The position numbers and the translations under genes were made by a program. The notes beneath the pieces were generated by a model that saw nothing but the letters and a program-made list of their open reading frames with translations, was not told the origin of the DNA and did not search any database. A stretch of 64,000 nucleotides of DNA from CBDBIG01 sp965205845 [NCBI: bacterium] (lineage in GTDB: Bacteria; SAR324): the NCBI GenBank assembly GCA_965205845.1, contig CBDBIG010000002.1, positions 310,001 to 374,000 on the forward strand. The letters run 5' to 3'. Shown piece by piece: positions 44,138-53,170 of the stretch. The first letter of the stretch is position 1; each line of letters begins with the position of its first letter.

Positions 44138-44159
44138 CGCGCTTTTTGCGCAAAGCGCG
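44138..44159. other. GC-rich hairpin upstream of mltA
   Basis: CGCGCTTT (44138-44145) and AAAGCGCG (44152-44159) form a perfect 8-bp stem with a six-base loop in the 338-base divergent gap between the FG-GAP gene and mltA. A weak T-rich patch follows. It could be an attenuator, a terminator for an unseen transcript or an operator. Confidence 0.45.
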
Positions 44160-44259
44160 TTTATTCGTGTCTTCGAATTGTTGTGCGCCTTAGCCAAGAC
44201 ACACGCACAAAAAAACCCTTGTGCCGTGGCTACATCACCTATTAGGGAAATAAAGCAAC

Positions 44260-45726
44260 ATGAACCATCGCTTTTGCCTAATTTATCTCATTCTTTTATG
44301 CTTTGCTGCTGGGTGTAGCCAAGGCCAGCTTGAAGTGCGTACCCAAAATCAGCCTGGCGTAAGGAAGCAAAGCCAGCCTGAAATAAAGATCACACCGCCC
44401 CAGCCCTCACTTCCATTCGGTTTCCAAACCATTTCCCCTAGCCAGTTGTATTGGGTGGATGATGGCCCTGCGGGCGTGCTACATACCGCCATTGTGCGCT
44501 CCATTTGTTATTACCAACGGTTGCCTAAAACCAAGGTGTTTACCCTTGCCCAGGGCAAGCAGCGCAGCCCTAGGCAAATGGTGAGCAGTTTGCGCTTGTT
44601 TTGGCAGGCATTTACGCAAGCCCAAAACCCTCAAGAATTGACAGCCGCATTGGAGAGCCGCTTTTTGGTTTACGAGTCGATCTCCGATGAGCACACCAAT
44701 GGGCTGTTTACGGGGTATTATGAACCTGAAATCGCAGCCAGCCAGAAGCCTACAGGTCGCCTTAATACCCCCGTATACACACGCCCTAAAGACCTTGTAA
44801 TGATTAATTTGCGCGCCTTTCCAGGGAATATGCCTTCGCGTACCCTGGCAGGGCGTTTAAAAAAGGGTATCTTGCACCCTTATGAAACCCGCCGTGAAAT
44901 CGCGCAAAGCAAAACCCTGCACAAACGCGCCAAAATTATTGCGTATGTCGACCAAATTGACCTGTTCTTTTTGCAAATTCAAGGTTCTGGCATTTTGCGT
45001 TTTGCCAATGGGAAGCGCATTAAAATTGGTTATGCCGCTTCTAACGGGCATCCTTACCGCAGTTTGGGTGGGGTAATGGTACGGCGGGGTCTACTTACGC
45101 GCAAAGAAGTCACTTTGCAATCGATTCGGCAGTATTTAAAAAATAACCCCAGCCAGGTTTCTTCATTGCTGTTTACAAACCCCAGTTATGTTTTTTTTGC
45201 CCAGCGCAATGCCTTTGCCCAACCCATAGGCAACTTGGGGTTGCCGTTAATCCCAGGGCGTTCGGTGGCAATTGACCAAACCACATTGCCCGCCGGGGGA
45301 TTGCTCTATATTTCTACCGTGCTGCCCAATGCTAACAACCAGCGAGAACAACCCCTCAATCGCTTTGTGCTCGCACACGACACAGGGGGTGCCATCCAAG
45401 GGCATGGTCGAATCGATATATTTTTTGGTAGGGGTAAAGAAGTGGAACCCATTGCAGGGCGCCTCAAGCACCCTGGGCGCCTTTTTTTGCTGCTTGGGCG
45501 CGAGGTGTGGTTAGACAAGGCCCCAAAAACACCCACCTGCACTGCAAGCGCCAAGCAGGCCATTCGCATGGCCAAACATCCTGGCCCATCCGCCTTAAAA
45601 ATAAAACAAAGCAGCAAAAACAAAAAGCGTGTTGCACCTAAACGCCCCAGCACAACAACCCGTGCCACCACGCCCAGAACCAAGGCAAAAAACCAGGGCG
45701 TTCAAACGCGCATTAAACTGCGCTAA
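44260..45726 (+). CDS. mltA: Membrane-bound lytic murein transglycosylase A
   Basis: A 488-residue lipoprotein that cuts glycan strands of peptidoglycan to anhydro-muropeptides. The signal ends in a lipobox LCFAAGC. The MltA domain has NGLFTGYYEPEIAAS, YVDQIDLFFLQIQGSG, IGYAASNGHPYRSLG and NPSYVFF; the C-terminal 3D domain has the catalytic Asp in AHDTGGAIQGHGRIDIFFGRG. The last 60 residues are basic and low in complexity (PKRPSTTTRATTPRTKA), not usual for MltA and perhaps wall-binding. Confidence 0.93.
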   Translation: MNHRFCLIYLILLCFAAGCSQGQLEVRTQNQPGVRKQSQPEIKITPPQPSLPFGFQTISPSQLYWVDDGPAGVLHTAIVRSICYYQRLPKTKVFTLAQGKQRSPRQMVSSLRLFWQAFTQAQNPQELTAALESRFLVYESISDEHTNGLFTGYYEPEIAASQKPTGRLNTPVYTRPKDLVMINLRAFPGNMPSRTLAGRLKKGILHPYETRREIAQSKTLHKRAKIIAYVDQIDLFFLQIQGSGILRFANGKRIKIGYAASNGHPYRSLGGVMVRRGLLTRKEVTLQSIRQYLKNNPSQVSSLLFTNPSYVFFAQRNAFAQPIGNLGLPLIPGRSVAIDQTTLPAGGLLYISTVLPNANNQREQPLNRFVLAHDTGGAIQGHGRIDIFFGRGKEVEPIAGRLKHPGRLFLLLGREVWLDKAPKTPTCTASAKQAIRMAKHPGPSALKIKQSSKNKKRVAPKRPSTTTRATTPRTKAKNQGVQTRIKLR

Positions 45727-45872
45727 AAACCTCCTTTTGTTGACGCCCTCATTTTATGGGCAGATTTTTTTATGGGAAAACACCCACAAAAAATCTGTCC
45801 TGCAATGGATGGCAGTGATACTTATCCAGATAGCATTACTTTTTACTCGCCAAAAGGATTGGTCATTTATTT

Positions 45873-48428
45873 ATGCGATTGAAGCGCTTACGAATCCGTG
45901 GCTTTAAGTCGTTTGGAGACAGCGTTGATATTTCCTTTAAAAACAGAGGAATCAGCGTTATTGTAGGGCCAAATGGGTGTGGCAAAAGCAATGTGGTCGA
46001 TGCCGTGCGTTGGGTATTGGGAGAACAAAGTCCACGCTTGCTGCGCGGTGGTAAAATGAGCGATATCATCTTTTCGGGAACCACCTCCCTCCCGCCCGTT
46101 GGTGCGGCAGAGGTAAGCATCATTTTTAGCAATGCAGAACGCAATGCTTTGAAAAAATACAACGCGTATCACGAAATTTCGATCACCCGCCGTTTATACC
46201 GCAGTGGCGAGAGCGAATACCTCATTAACAACCTTCCTTGTCGCCTCATGGATATTCGCGATTTGATGATGGACACGGGGGCCGCAGGGCGTTCGTACTC
46301 CATTATTGAACAAGGACGGGTGGAGGCCTTTATCATTGCCTCACCCGAGGATCGTCGTGGGTTTATGGAAGAGGCTGCGGGCGTGGTGCGCTACAAGGTA
46401 CAGCGTAATCAATCCTTACGCAAGCTCGAGCAAACCGGGCAAAACCTGGCACGGATCGAGGATATTTTGCATGAATTAAACCGGCAAGAAACGGTATTGC
46501 AAGAACAAATGCAAGCCGTACTCGAGCGCCGTGGCCTAGAGCAAACCTTGCAAGCGGCCGAACGGGTATTGCATCACCACAAGCTGCAGCATTTGCAGCG
46601 TATGGGCAACACCCTTAAAAATAAGCAGCAAGAAATTACCCAATCTCTACAAACCCAGCAAACCCGCTTGCAAACCCAGCAAACGAGCATCCAAGCCCTA
46701 AAGCTTGACCAAGAACGCACCGAGCACGCCTTGCGCGAAAATACCAGTGCCCTGGGTCAAGAAGAAGGAAAACTACAGCGTGTTAAGGCCGAAATCGCTT
46801 TGCAAACCCAGCAAAACCAAGATGCAGAGCGTTGGTTAGCACACTGGCAAACGCAGATCACCAGCGTTCAAGAGCAGCAACAACGCTTGCTACAAGACGG
46901 TAGGGATGACAGCAGCAACCTTCAAAGCATTGCCCAGCAACTTGCCCTTGCCAGTGCTCAGTGCCAAATTTGCGAAAATGCATGGCAACTGCAAACCAAG
47001 GCACAACAAAAAGCGCAGGCGCACTTTAGCCAAATCAAAGAAACCCTCACCGACTTGCAAGAACAAAAGGCCACCCTTGCGGGGCAGAGCAAAACCGTAC
47101 AACAACGCCAACAAATGCGCACGCAAGCGCAACAAGCGCAACGAGCACACCTACAACAAATAGCGCAAGAACAACAAGAGGCCCAAAAAATCCTTGAAAG
47201 CCTCGAGCAGCAAAGCCTCACCCTTGCCCATACCCAAAGCCACGCCCAGAAAACCCAGCAAAGCCAACAAACAGAACATGCGGCCGCCTTGGCGAGTAGC
47301 AAACAACAGGGCCAGCGTGCCAAAGAAGCATTGCGTCAAGAAATGACTGTGCGCTCAAGGCGCGAAGCGCTGTTACAACTTGAAGCGCGTAATCTGCACC
47401 TAGAAAAGCATCTGGGGGTGTTTTTAAACTGGACCAAAAAAAACCCTCAACAGAGCCAGTCGCTGGGGATTTTGGGTCCCCTTGAGCAATGGCTTGAGGC
47501 CAGCCCCGAAATCTTGCGCACCAGTGCTACATATTTGGCGCGTTTGGCGAATACCATTTTGATTGAAGAGGCCGCAAGTCTACCCCAAATTCAAGGGATT
47601 TTAACCCAGCTAAAGTGTGAAGGGATTCGCTTTATAGCCTTGCAACCACAACCCACGCCCCTCGAAAAGATGGCTGTACAGTCCCCCGTGTTGGCTGATA
47701 GCATTCGCCTCAACAGCGTGGCTGCTCCGCTAACCCAGCGGTTGTTTCAAAGTATTCAAATCCATCAAAGTCTCACCATACCCTTCCCCTATCCACAGCC
47801 ATGGGGCGCAGGCCAAGAGTGGTTAGGTCCCCAGGGCCATTGGCAAATAGGACCCAAAGGAGAGGTGCAACTGGGCCAAAATAACGCACCCATCGTGCAA
47901 CACCTCGAGCGCAAGGCAGAACTGCAAGACCTCGAGCAAAGCCTAAACCACATCGAACAACAGCGCAAACAAGAAGAAGCACTTTTGTTGGAGAAACAAA
48001 AGCGAGTGACTACCCTCAATGAGGTCGCAAGCAAAACCGAAACGCAGTTGGGCACCTTACGCATTGAAGCCAAGCAAACGGCCAAAGAACTGATCAAGCA
48101 AAAACAGTGGCTCGCAGGACGCCAACGCGAGGTGGAACGCCTCACCCAGCAAGAAAGCGATGCCATACAACATAGCCAACGTGACGGGGCAGCCTTGACA
48201 GCGGTTGAACAGGCCATACAGCAAACCATGCAACAGCACGAAGCCCTAAAACAAGACCTGAACCGCGCACAAAGCCAAGCGCAAAGCCAAGCGCAAAGCC
48301 TAAAACAATGCACCGAAGCACTCACCCAAGCGCGCTTAACACAAACCCGTTTGGAAGAACAAAAAAAATTGGCCGCGCAGGCCACGCAAAAAGCGCAGCA
48401 GCAAAACGAGCAATTGAAACAGCAGTAA
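45873..48428 (+). CDS. smc: SMC chromosome segregation ATPase, N-terminal part (frame interrupted)
   Basis: This frame encodes the first 851 residues of SMC: the ATPase head with FKSFGDSVDI and Walker A GPNGCGKSNVVDAVRWVLGE (about 32-51), the Q-loop region SVIVGP, a long Gln-rich coiled coil, the hinge (about 525-640, LGILGPLEQWLEASPEILRT), and part of the returning coil. It stops at 48428 after QQQNEQLKQQ. The rest is in another frame from about 48425. The frame here is coil-like to its end, so the break is close to 48425, as a one-base loss or a sequencing error. An upstream A8 run (48361-48368) is a second possible site. Confidence 0.85.
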   Translation: MRLKRLRIRGFKSFGDSVDISFKNRGISVIVGPNGCGKSNVVDAVRWVLGEQSPRLLRGGKMSDIIFSGTTSLPPVGAAEVSIIFSNAERNALKKYNAYHEISITRRLYRSGESEYLINNLPCRLMDIRDLMMDTGAAGRSYSIIEQGRVEAFIIASPEDRRGFMEEAAGVVRYKVQRNQSLRKLEQTGQNLARIEDILHELNRQETVLQEQMQAVLERRGLEQTLQAAERVLHHHKLQHLQRMGNTLKNKQQEITQSLQTQQTRLQTQQTSIQALKLDQERTEHALRENTSALGQEEGKLQRVKAEIALQTQQNQDAERWLAHWQTQITSVQEQQQRLLQDGRDDSSNLQSIAQQLALASAQCQICENAWQLQTKAQQKAQAHFSQIKETLTDLQEQKATLAGQSKTVQQRQQMRTQAQQAQRAHLQQIAQEQQEAQKILESLEQQSLTLAHTQSHAQKTQQSQQTEHAAALASSKQQGQRAKEALRQEMTVRSRREALLQLEARNLHLEKHLGVFLNWTKKNPQQSQSLGILGPLEQWLEASPEILRTSATYLARLANTILIEEAASLPQIQGILTQLKCEGIRFIALQPQPTPLEKMAVQSPVLADSIRLNSVAAPLTQRLFQSIQIHQSLTIPFPYPQPWGAGQEWLGPQGHWQIGPKGEVQLGQNNAPIVQHLERKAELQDLEQSLNHIEQQRKQEEALLLEKQKRVTTLNEVASKTETQLGTLRIEAKQTAKELIKQKQWLAGRQREVERLTQQESDAIQHSQRDGAALTAVEQAIQQTMQQHEALKQDLNRAQSQAQSQAQSLKQCTEALTQARLTQTRLEEQKKLAAQATQKAQQQNEQLKQQ

Positions 48429-49534
48429 ATCAAGCCCAACAAGGTTTGCTTGAGCAAGAAACGAGGCTAAAAGAAGCCAAAGCCGCCTTGCTCCGGAGCA
48501 CAGAACGGCAAACGAGCCACCAGACAGGCTGTCTTGCCTTGCAAAAAGCGGTCAGCCAATTGGGGGATCAATCCTATGAGGCTGCACGCCAGCTAGGTGA
48601 GCAACAACGGCACCTACAAAACATCCAACAGCACGTGGATCGACTTAAAGCAGAACGCCATCGCACGGAAATTAAACGGGCCCAAGATGAAGGGCGCATG
48701 AAGCAACTGTACGAAGAAGATGCCGAGAAATCGCATAATATCACAGGCCAAATGGCCTTGCTTTCACTTGAAAAAGCCCGCGACTACCTGCTTAAAGCCA
48801 GACCAAATTTGACCGAAACGCACTTACAAAACGAGGCAAATTTGCAAAACATGGTGGCACAATTGCGCAGGCAGCTGGGCGACCCCACTGCCCTAAACCT
48901 TGGCGCACCCGAAGAACACGCCCGCTTAAGCGAGCGCCTAAACACCATGCGCAGCCAAAAAACCGATTTACAACAGGCAAGCGACGACCTACAACGCTCG
49001 ATTCAGCGCATGAACAACGAATCGCGCAAACGCTTTATGGAAACCTTTCATTCGGTCAATCAACGCTTTCAAACCTTGTTTCCCGAGATTTTTGGTGGAG
49101 GGCGTGCCTGCTTGGAACTCACCGAAAATGACGACCCTTTGTTGGCTGGAATCACTATTTTGGCAGCCCCCCCAGGCAAGCGCCAGCAAACGCTAAACCT
49201 CCTTTCTGGAGGTGAAAAAGCCTTGACTGCCATTGCGCTCATTTTCTCATTTTTTCTACACAAACCCAGCCCATTTTGCGTCCTCGATGAAGTGGACGCC
49301 CCTTTGGACGATGCCAACGTAGGTCGTTTTATCAAGTTGGTAAGCAGCATGACAGACTACGCTCAATTCATTATGATTACCCATAACAAGCGCAGTATGG
49401 AAGCGGCAGATGCTTTGTATGGGGTTACCATGGAGGCTGCGGGGGTCTCGAAACTGGTATCCGTACGCTTAGATCGGAGCGAATTGCCATTGACACCCCA
49501 TCCCAGCGAATTGAATATGCCTTTTGTTTCTTGA
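48425..49534 (+). CDS. smc: SMC chromosome segregation ATPase, C-terminal part (frame interrupted)
   Basis: Continues SMC in the -1 frame relative to the first part, from about NQAQQGLLEQETRL. It contains the returning coiled coil and the C-terminal head: signature LNLLSGGEKALTAIALIF and Walker B FCVLDEVDAPLDDANVGRF followed by the D-loop. The open frame reaches back to 48308, overlapping the first part by 121 bases. Adding the parts gives about 1220 residues, normal for SMC. Both heads are needed for a working ATPase, so a functional protein requires either frame correction or an error in this sequence. Confidence 0.85.
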   Translation, partial: VNQAQQGLLEQETRLKEAKAALLRSTERQTSHQTGCLALQKAVSQLGDQSYEAARQLGEQQRHLQNIQQHVDRLKAERHRTEIKRAQDEGRMKQLYEEDAEKSHNITGQMALLSLEKARDYLLKARPNLTETHLQNEANLQNMVAQLRRQLGDPTALNLGAPEEHARLSERLNTMRSQKTDLQQASDDLQRSIQRMNNESRKRFMETFHSVNQRFQTLFPEIFGGGRACLELTENDDPLLAGITILAAPPGKRQQTLNLLSGGEKALTAIALIFSFFLHKPSPFCVLDEVDAPLDDANVGRFIKLVSSMTDYAQFIMITHNKRSMEAADALYGVTMEAAGVSKLVSVRLDRSELPLTPHPSELNMPFVS

Positions 49535-49579
49535 AGTCATCGTTTGCAAAAATACTTTAACCCAGTAGCCCAGATAACC

Positions 49580-51190
49580 ATGTTCAAAACACATTTCCTC
49601 TTGCCAGCCCTTATGCTGTTTATCATTAACACAAATGCCGCGTTCCATTTTGTGTATGGTGCGCAAGATACCCCCGAGGCATTGTCCGAACGCGTGGGTG
49701 CCTCTTTGGCTCTCTTGCGCGATGCCCAAGCACGAACCATCGTCATTCACAAAATTGCTCCACGAGGTGGGATGCTCGACACCCGTGAGATGGTCGACCT
49801 GCTACACATTAATTTGGTCCGCTCGGGGCGCTTAAAGGTGGTTGACCGTACCAAATTAGATGTCATTTTAAATGAGCAGCGCATTCAACTCTCTCAATTT
49901 GTTTCCGCCCAGCAATACCAACAATTGGGCAGGTTGGTGGGGGTCGATATTTTTGTATACGGAGCCGTTTATACCGACACCTTGCTGTTAAAAGGGCTTG
50001 ATGCCCAAACCAGTGCGCTTGCCTGGGCCGATTGGTTTCCACTAAGCAATCATTCTCCACGCTGGCGGGTGTTGCGCCAAATTGGGCGCAGTGCAGCCAA
50101 GTCGTTAGGGGATATTTCAAAGCGCTTGGAAAAAGCGGGGGTTAAAACCATTTCGGTGTGGAACTTGCGCACGGGCGGGGTGTTTTCAAGCCAAGAAACC
50201 GTTGACCACTTGGTGGTGGCGCTTGCACGCGATAGCCGCCTTAATGTGGTGGATCGAGAACGCCTCGATTTGGCTGCCAATGAGCAGTTGTTGAATCAAG
50301 AAACGTTTGTCGACCAAAAACAAGCCAAGCAATTGGGCGAACTCTATGGCGTGGATGGCTTTTTGTATGGCAATGTAACCATACGTGGCAATGGGGATTT
50401 ATGGGTTGCGCTCAAGCTCCTTAACGTATACACGGGCGTGATTGAGTGGGCAGATTTAATTAAAGTAAAAGATGCAAAAAGCATCGTTACAAAAGGGCTG
50501 GAGGGGCATCAACACTTAGGCAACACCGCTATTTCTGGCGGGGCCGTACTGATTAACGCAGGGTCGTTTTTAATGGGATCGAACCAAGGAAACCCCGCCT
50601 CGAGGCCTTTGCACCGTCGCCACGAAAAAGACTTTATGATGGATGTCGAGGAGGTTTCCAACGCTGCCTATACCTCGTTTTTAAAGCGCAGTAACCGCCC
50701 GCCTCCGGTGGCGTGGAGCAAACTAAGCCAGTCGATTCAAACCAAAGATTTACCCGTAGTGGGGGTGACATGGTACGACGCCAATGCTTATTGCGAACAC
50801 TTTGGCAAGACCTTGCCTACCGAAGCCCAATGGGAAAAAGCCGCGCGCGGGCCCAAAGGGCGCACCTGGCCCTGGGCAGAAAAAAAGTTTTCGCAGCAGT
50901 GGGCGGTTACCCGCGAGCGCGGGGTCAATACCCCCTCCCCAGTTGATAAACCAGGCGCAGACATTAGTACGTACGGTGTGGGGCACATGGCAGGCAATGT
51001 GCGTGAATGGACGAAAAGCCCATTTACCCCCTACCCTTCGGGACCTAAACTATCCAAGAATACACAAGGCCATCGGGTTATTCGCGGAGGCTCTTGGGCC
51101 AATTTGTCGAGCAGTGCGCGTTCCTATCATCGCACAGGAAGCGACCCGCGCTTGGCCTGGCCTGATGTGGGGTTTCGCTGTGTAAAATAA
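49580..51190 (+). CDS. Exported protein with CsgG/LpoB-like repeats and a formylglycine-generating-enzyme-like domain
   Basis: Starts at ATG 49580 (frame opens at TTG 49544) with a signal peptide (LLPALMLFIINTNAA). The N-terminal half repeats a unit twice: RSGRLKVVDRTKLDVILNEQ with LGRLVGVDIFVYGAV, and DSRLNVVDRERLDLAANEQL with LGELYGVDGFLYGNV. These resemble CsgG/LpoB-like periplasmic domains. The C-terminal half is an FGE-sulfatase (SUMF1) domain: VLINAGSFLMGSNQGNP, PVVGVTWYDANAYCEHFGKT, LPTEAQWEKAARG, GNVREWTKSP and VIRGGSWANLSSSAR. The two catalytic Cys of true FGEs are not evident, so it is more likely a binding domain as in PvdO-like proteins. Confidence 0.82.
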   Translation: MFKTHFLLPALMLFIINTNAAFHFVYGAQDTPEALSERVGASLALLRDAQARTIVIHKIAPRGGMLDTREMVDLLHINLVRSGRLKVVDRTKLDVILNEQRIQLSQFVSAQQYQQLGRLVGVDIFVYGAVYTDTLLLKGLDAQTSALAWADWFPLSNHSPRWRVLRQIGRSAAKSLGDISKRLEKAGVKTISVWNLRTGGVFSSQETVDHLVVALARDSRLNVVDRERLDLAANEQLLNQETFVDQKQAKQLGELYGVDGFLYGNVTIRGNGDLWVALKLLNVYTGVIEWADLIKVKDAKSIVTKGLEGHQHLGNTAISGGAVLINAGSFLMGSNQGNPASRPLHRRHEKDFMMDVEEVSNAAYTSFLKRSNRPPPVAWSKLSQSIQTKDLPVVGVTWYDANAYCEHFGKTLPTEAQWEKAARGPKGRTWPWAEKKFSQQWAVTRERGVNTPSPVDKPGADISTYGVGHMAGNVREWTKSPFTPYPSGPKLSKNTQGHRVIRGGSWANLSSSARSYHRTGSDPRLAWPDVGFRCVK

Positions 51191-51471
51191 CCTGGTTTAG
51201 CCCCCACCCTTTGTGCGTGGTTCCCTCGCCAACCTTGCTCGAGGGAGGCATGGCCCATGCAATACAGGGCCACTTTACGGGTGAAATCCACGATTTAAGA
51301 CGGTTCGCATCATGGCCTTGGCTTTACTTAAAATGGGGACATTGTTTTCCCTTGTCCCCTTTTTTTCTACTTATAGCACCATTGGCGGGTGACCAGGGCA
51401 TCGTCTGTTTGTTCACGCCCTCCCCATCACACTACCCTTTTTAAACGCACTACCTCCAGGCCATTTGGGTT

Positions 51472-52725
51472 TCAAATTTTTAAAGCGTTGAGGGCTTCCT
51501 TGTTGGCAAGACGGTGTAAAATAATAAGGCATAAAGGGCCTAAGGCAACCATGACGCTCATGCTAGCAAAGCCCATGCCCCATGAGAAAGCACTTTGCCC
51601 ACCCCCCGTGAGGTCGAGGACAAAGCCAAAAATGAGGGGGCCTAAAAACGAGCCAACAAAACCAATGAGCGTGTGGATGGCCATGGCTGCCCCGCGGTTT
51701 TGCGCTTTGACCTCGCCCAAAGCCCCTGCCGTAATGGGTGAAGAATCCCCTGAAATACCAAAACTATAGGCGATGCAAACAGGCACCAGCAACCCGCTGG
51801 GAATGCCTGCCAAAAAGCCGACCACAGAGCCAATGAGGGCGGAGATAGACATAATCCACACCACGATTTGTGGCCGGCCATAGCGTAAGGCTAACTCGTT
51901 GCCCATCACGCTGCTGGGCATGCCAAATAGGGTTAAAATGGCGGTTAGGGTGGTTGCGTTCACCCAACTTTCTTGGCCAGAAATACCCGATGAAAACACC
52001 AAAAATGTGGTGATCCAACCGCGAAATCCAAACAGTTCGACGTTGTGAAAACAATACGCCCAGGTGTAGCCCATCACGCGCTTGTTGCGCAGGATTTTAG
52101 GCAGGGTGCCAATCAGTGCGCGGGCCTTTTTCCAATCGATTTTGTTCGTTGTGGGTAGGGGTGTCCAAACCCATGCGAGTCCCCAAGAGAGCAGCGCAGC
52201 AAACCCCATCAGGATAAAAGTGAGGCGCCAACCCAGTAAATTGTCGAGCAGGCCCGAAAAATAAAAGGAGAGCGAAGCCCCTACCCCAAAAGTGGAGGTA
52301 TAAAAGGCGATGGCGCGGCTATGGGCTGATCCACTCACCTGGTCGCTTAAAGCACGCAACCCTGGCATGTAGCCTCCTCCCAAACCAATGCCCCCTACAA
52401 AGCGTAGGACGAGGGCACTCCAAAAACCCACAGCCAGCCAGCCAAAGCACAATCCTGAAAATGCGCTGATCAGCAAGGCCATCATGTAAATCCGGCGCAC
52501 GGGCAGGAGGTCGGTAAGCAGCGATAAAATAGGCCCTGAAATCAAATATCCCGCAAAAAATGCGGAAGTGAGCAAGCCTGCCTCGGTTTTGTTCAATTGC
52601 CATTCATCAATAAACCCTGGCAGCAGGGCTGCAAAGGTTGAAAAAGCCATCATGCTTAAGGTTTCAGTGATACATGCTAGGGTAATTAACCGTGAAACGG
52701 GCACTGCGAAGGGGCTTTCTTCCAA
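51472..52725 (-). CDS. Major facilitator superfamily transporter
   Basis: The 417-residue product has about twelve hydrophobic segments. Motif A of the superfamily is visible between helices 2 and 3 (GPILSLLTDLLPVRRIYMMA), and helix 4 carries ALVLRFVGGIGLGGGYMPG. Substrate unknown; the sequence resembles sialic-acid/aromatic-acid-type carriers only generally. It is a single gene convergent with the CsgG-FGE gene. Between them lies a 7-bp hairpin (TCCCTCG 51222-51228 with CGAGGGA 51240-51246) lacking a T-tract. Confidence 0.87.
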   Translation of the reverse strand: MEESPFAVPVSRLITLACITETLSMMAFSTFAALLPGFIDEWQLNKTEAGLLTSAFFAGYLISGPILSLLTDLLPVRRIYMMALLISAFSGLCFGWLAVGFWSALVLRFVGGIGLGGGYMPGLRALSDQVSGSAHSRAIAFYTSTFGVGASLSFYFSGLLDNLLGWRLTFILMGFAALLSWGLAWVWTPLPTTNKIDWKKARALIGTLPKILRNKRVMGYTWAYCFHNVELFGFRGWITTFLVFSSGISGQESWVNATTLTAILTLFGMPSSVMGNELALRYGRPQIVVWIMSISALIGSVVGFLAGIPSGLLVPVCIAYSFGISGDSSPITAGALGEVKAQNRGAAMAIHTLIGFVGSFLGPLIFGFVLDLTGGGQSAFSWGMGFASMSVMVALGPLCLIILHRLANKEALNALKI

Positions 52726-53170
52726 AATTGACGCCAGGAATGCGCTTTCTCACATAAAACCCAGAGGATAAAAAAGCAGCACGCAAGGACAAGTTACGTT
52801 GTGTGGGTGCACAGCAAAGATAAATTTGGTGGCTAATCCAAGGTAGGCCACCCTACAACAAAATTGGTATTCACCGCAAAACGACGAAATTTTGGCATGG
52901 GTTTGGCGTTAAGCACCTTTGTTGCCATAGGGATAAGCTCCAGGATTTTATGCAGCATCGTGCTTATGGGTTTTTTTAAAATTGTGTGAATTATGCAATG
53001 AAATACACTGCTTAATGCCTGAATCCTTTGCTATGCTAGCCGTGTGCGTTGCTGTGAGTGCCCCCCGCACACGGTAGGCAGAAACATGTTTGTCAAGGTG
53101 GAATACACCGCTTTAATGAAAAACAACGCTCGCGTAAAAACCCTCTCACATTGTTGTTCGAAAAAAGCGC
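52726..53170. other. Divergent gap with a 9-bp hairpin upstream of mutS
   Basis: About 445 bases between the MFS gene and mutS. CCGTGTGCG (53040-53048) and CGCACACGG (53066-53074) form a perfect 9-bp stem with a 17-base loop, about 100 bases before the mutS start; no T-tract follows. It may be a leader structure or operator. Otherwise no gene is evident. Confidence 0.45.

Noticed and set aside
48308-48428. Programmed -1 frameshifting in smc at the A8 tract
   Set aside because: The original frame remains coil-like and Gln-rich to its stop, while the -1 frame directly after the A8 tract gives an IGRAGHAK segment unlike SMC coils. An indel near 48425 is the better explanation, though slippage is not excluded.
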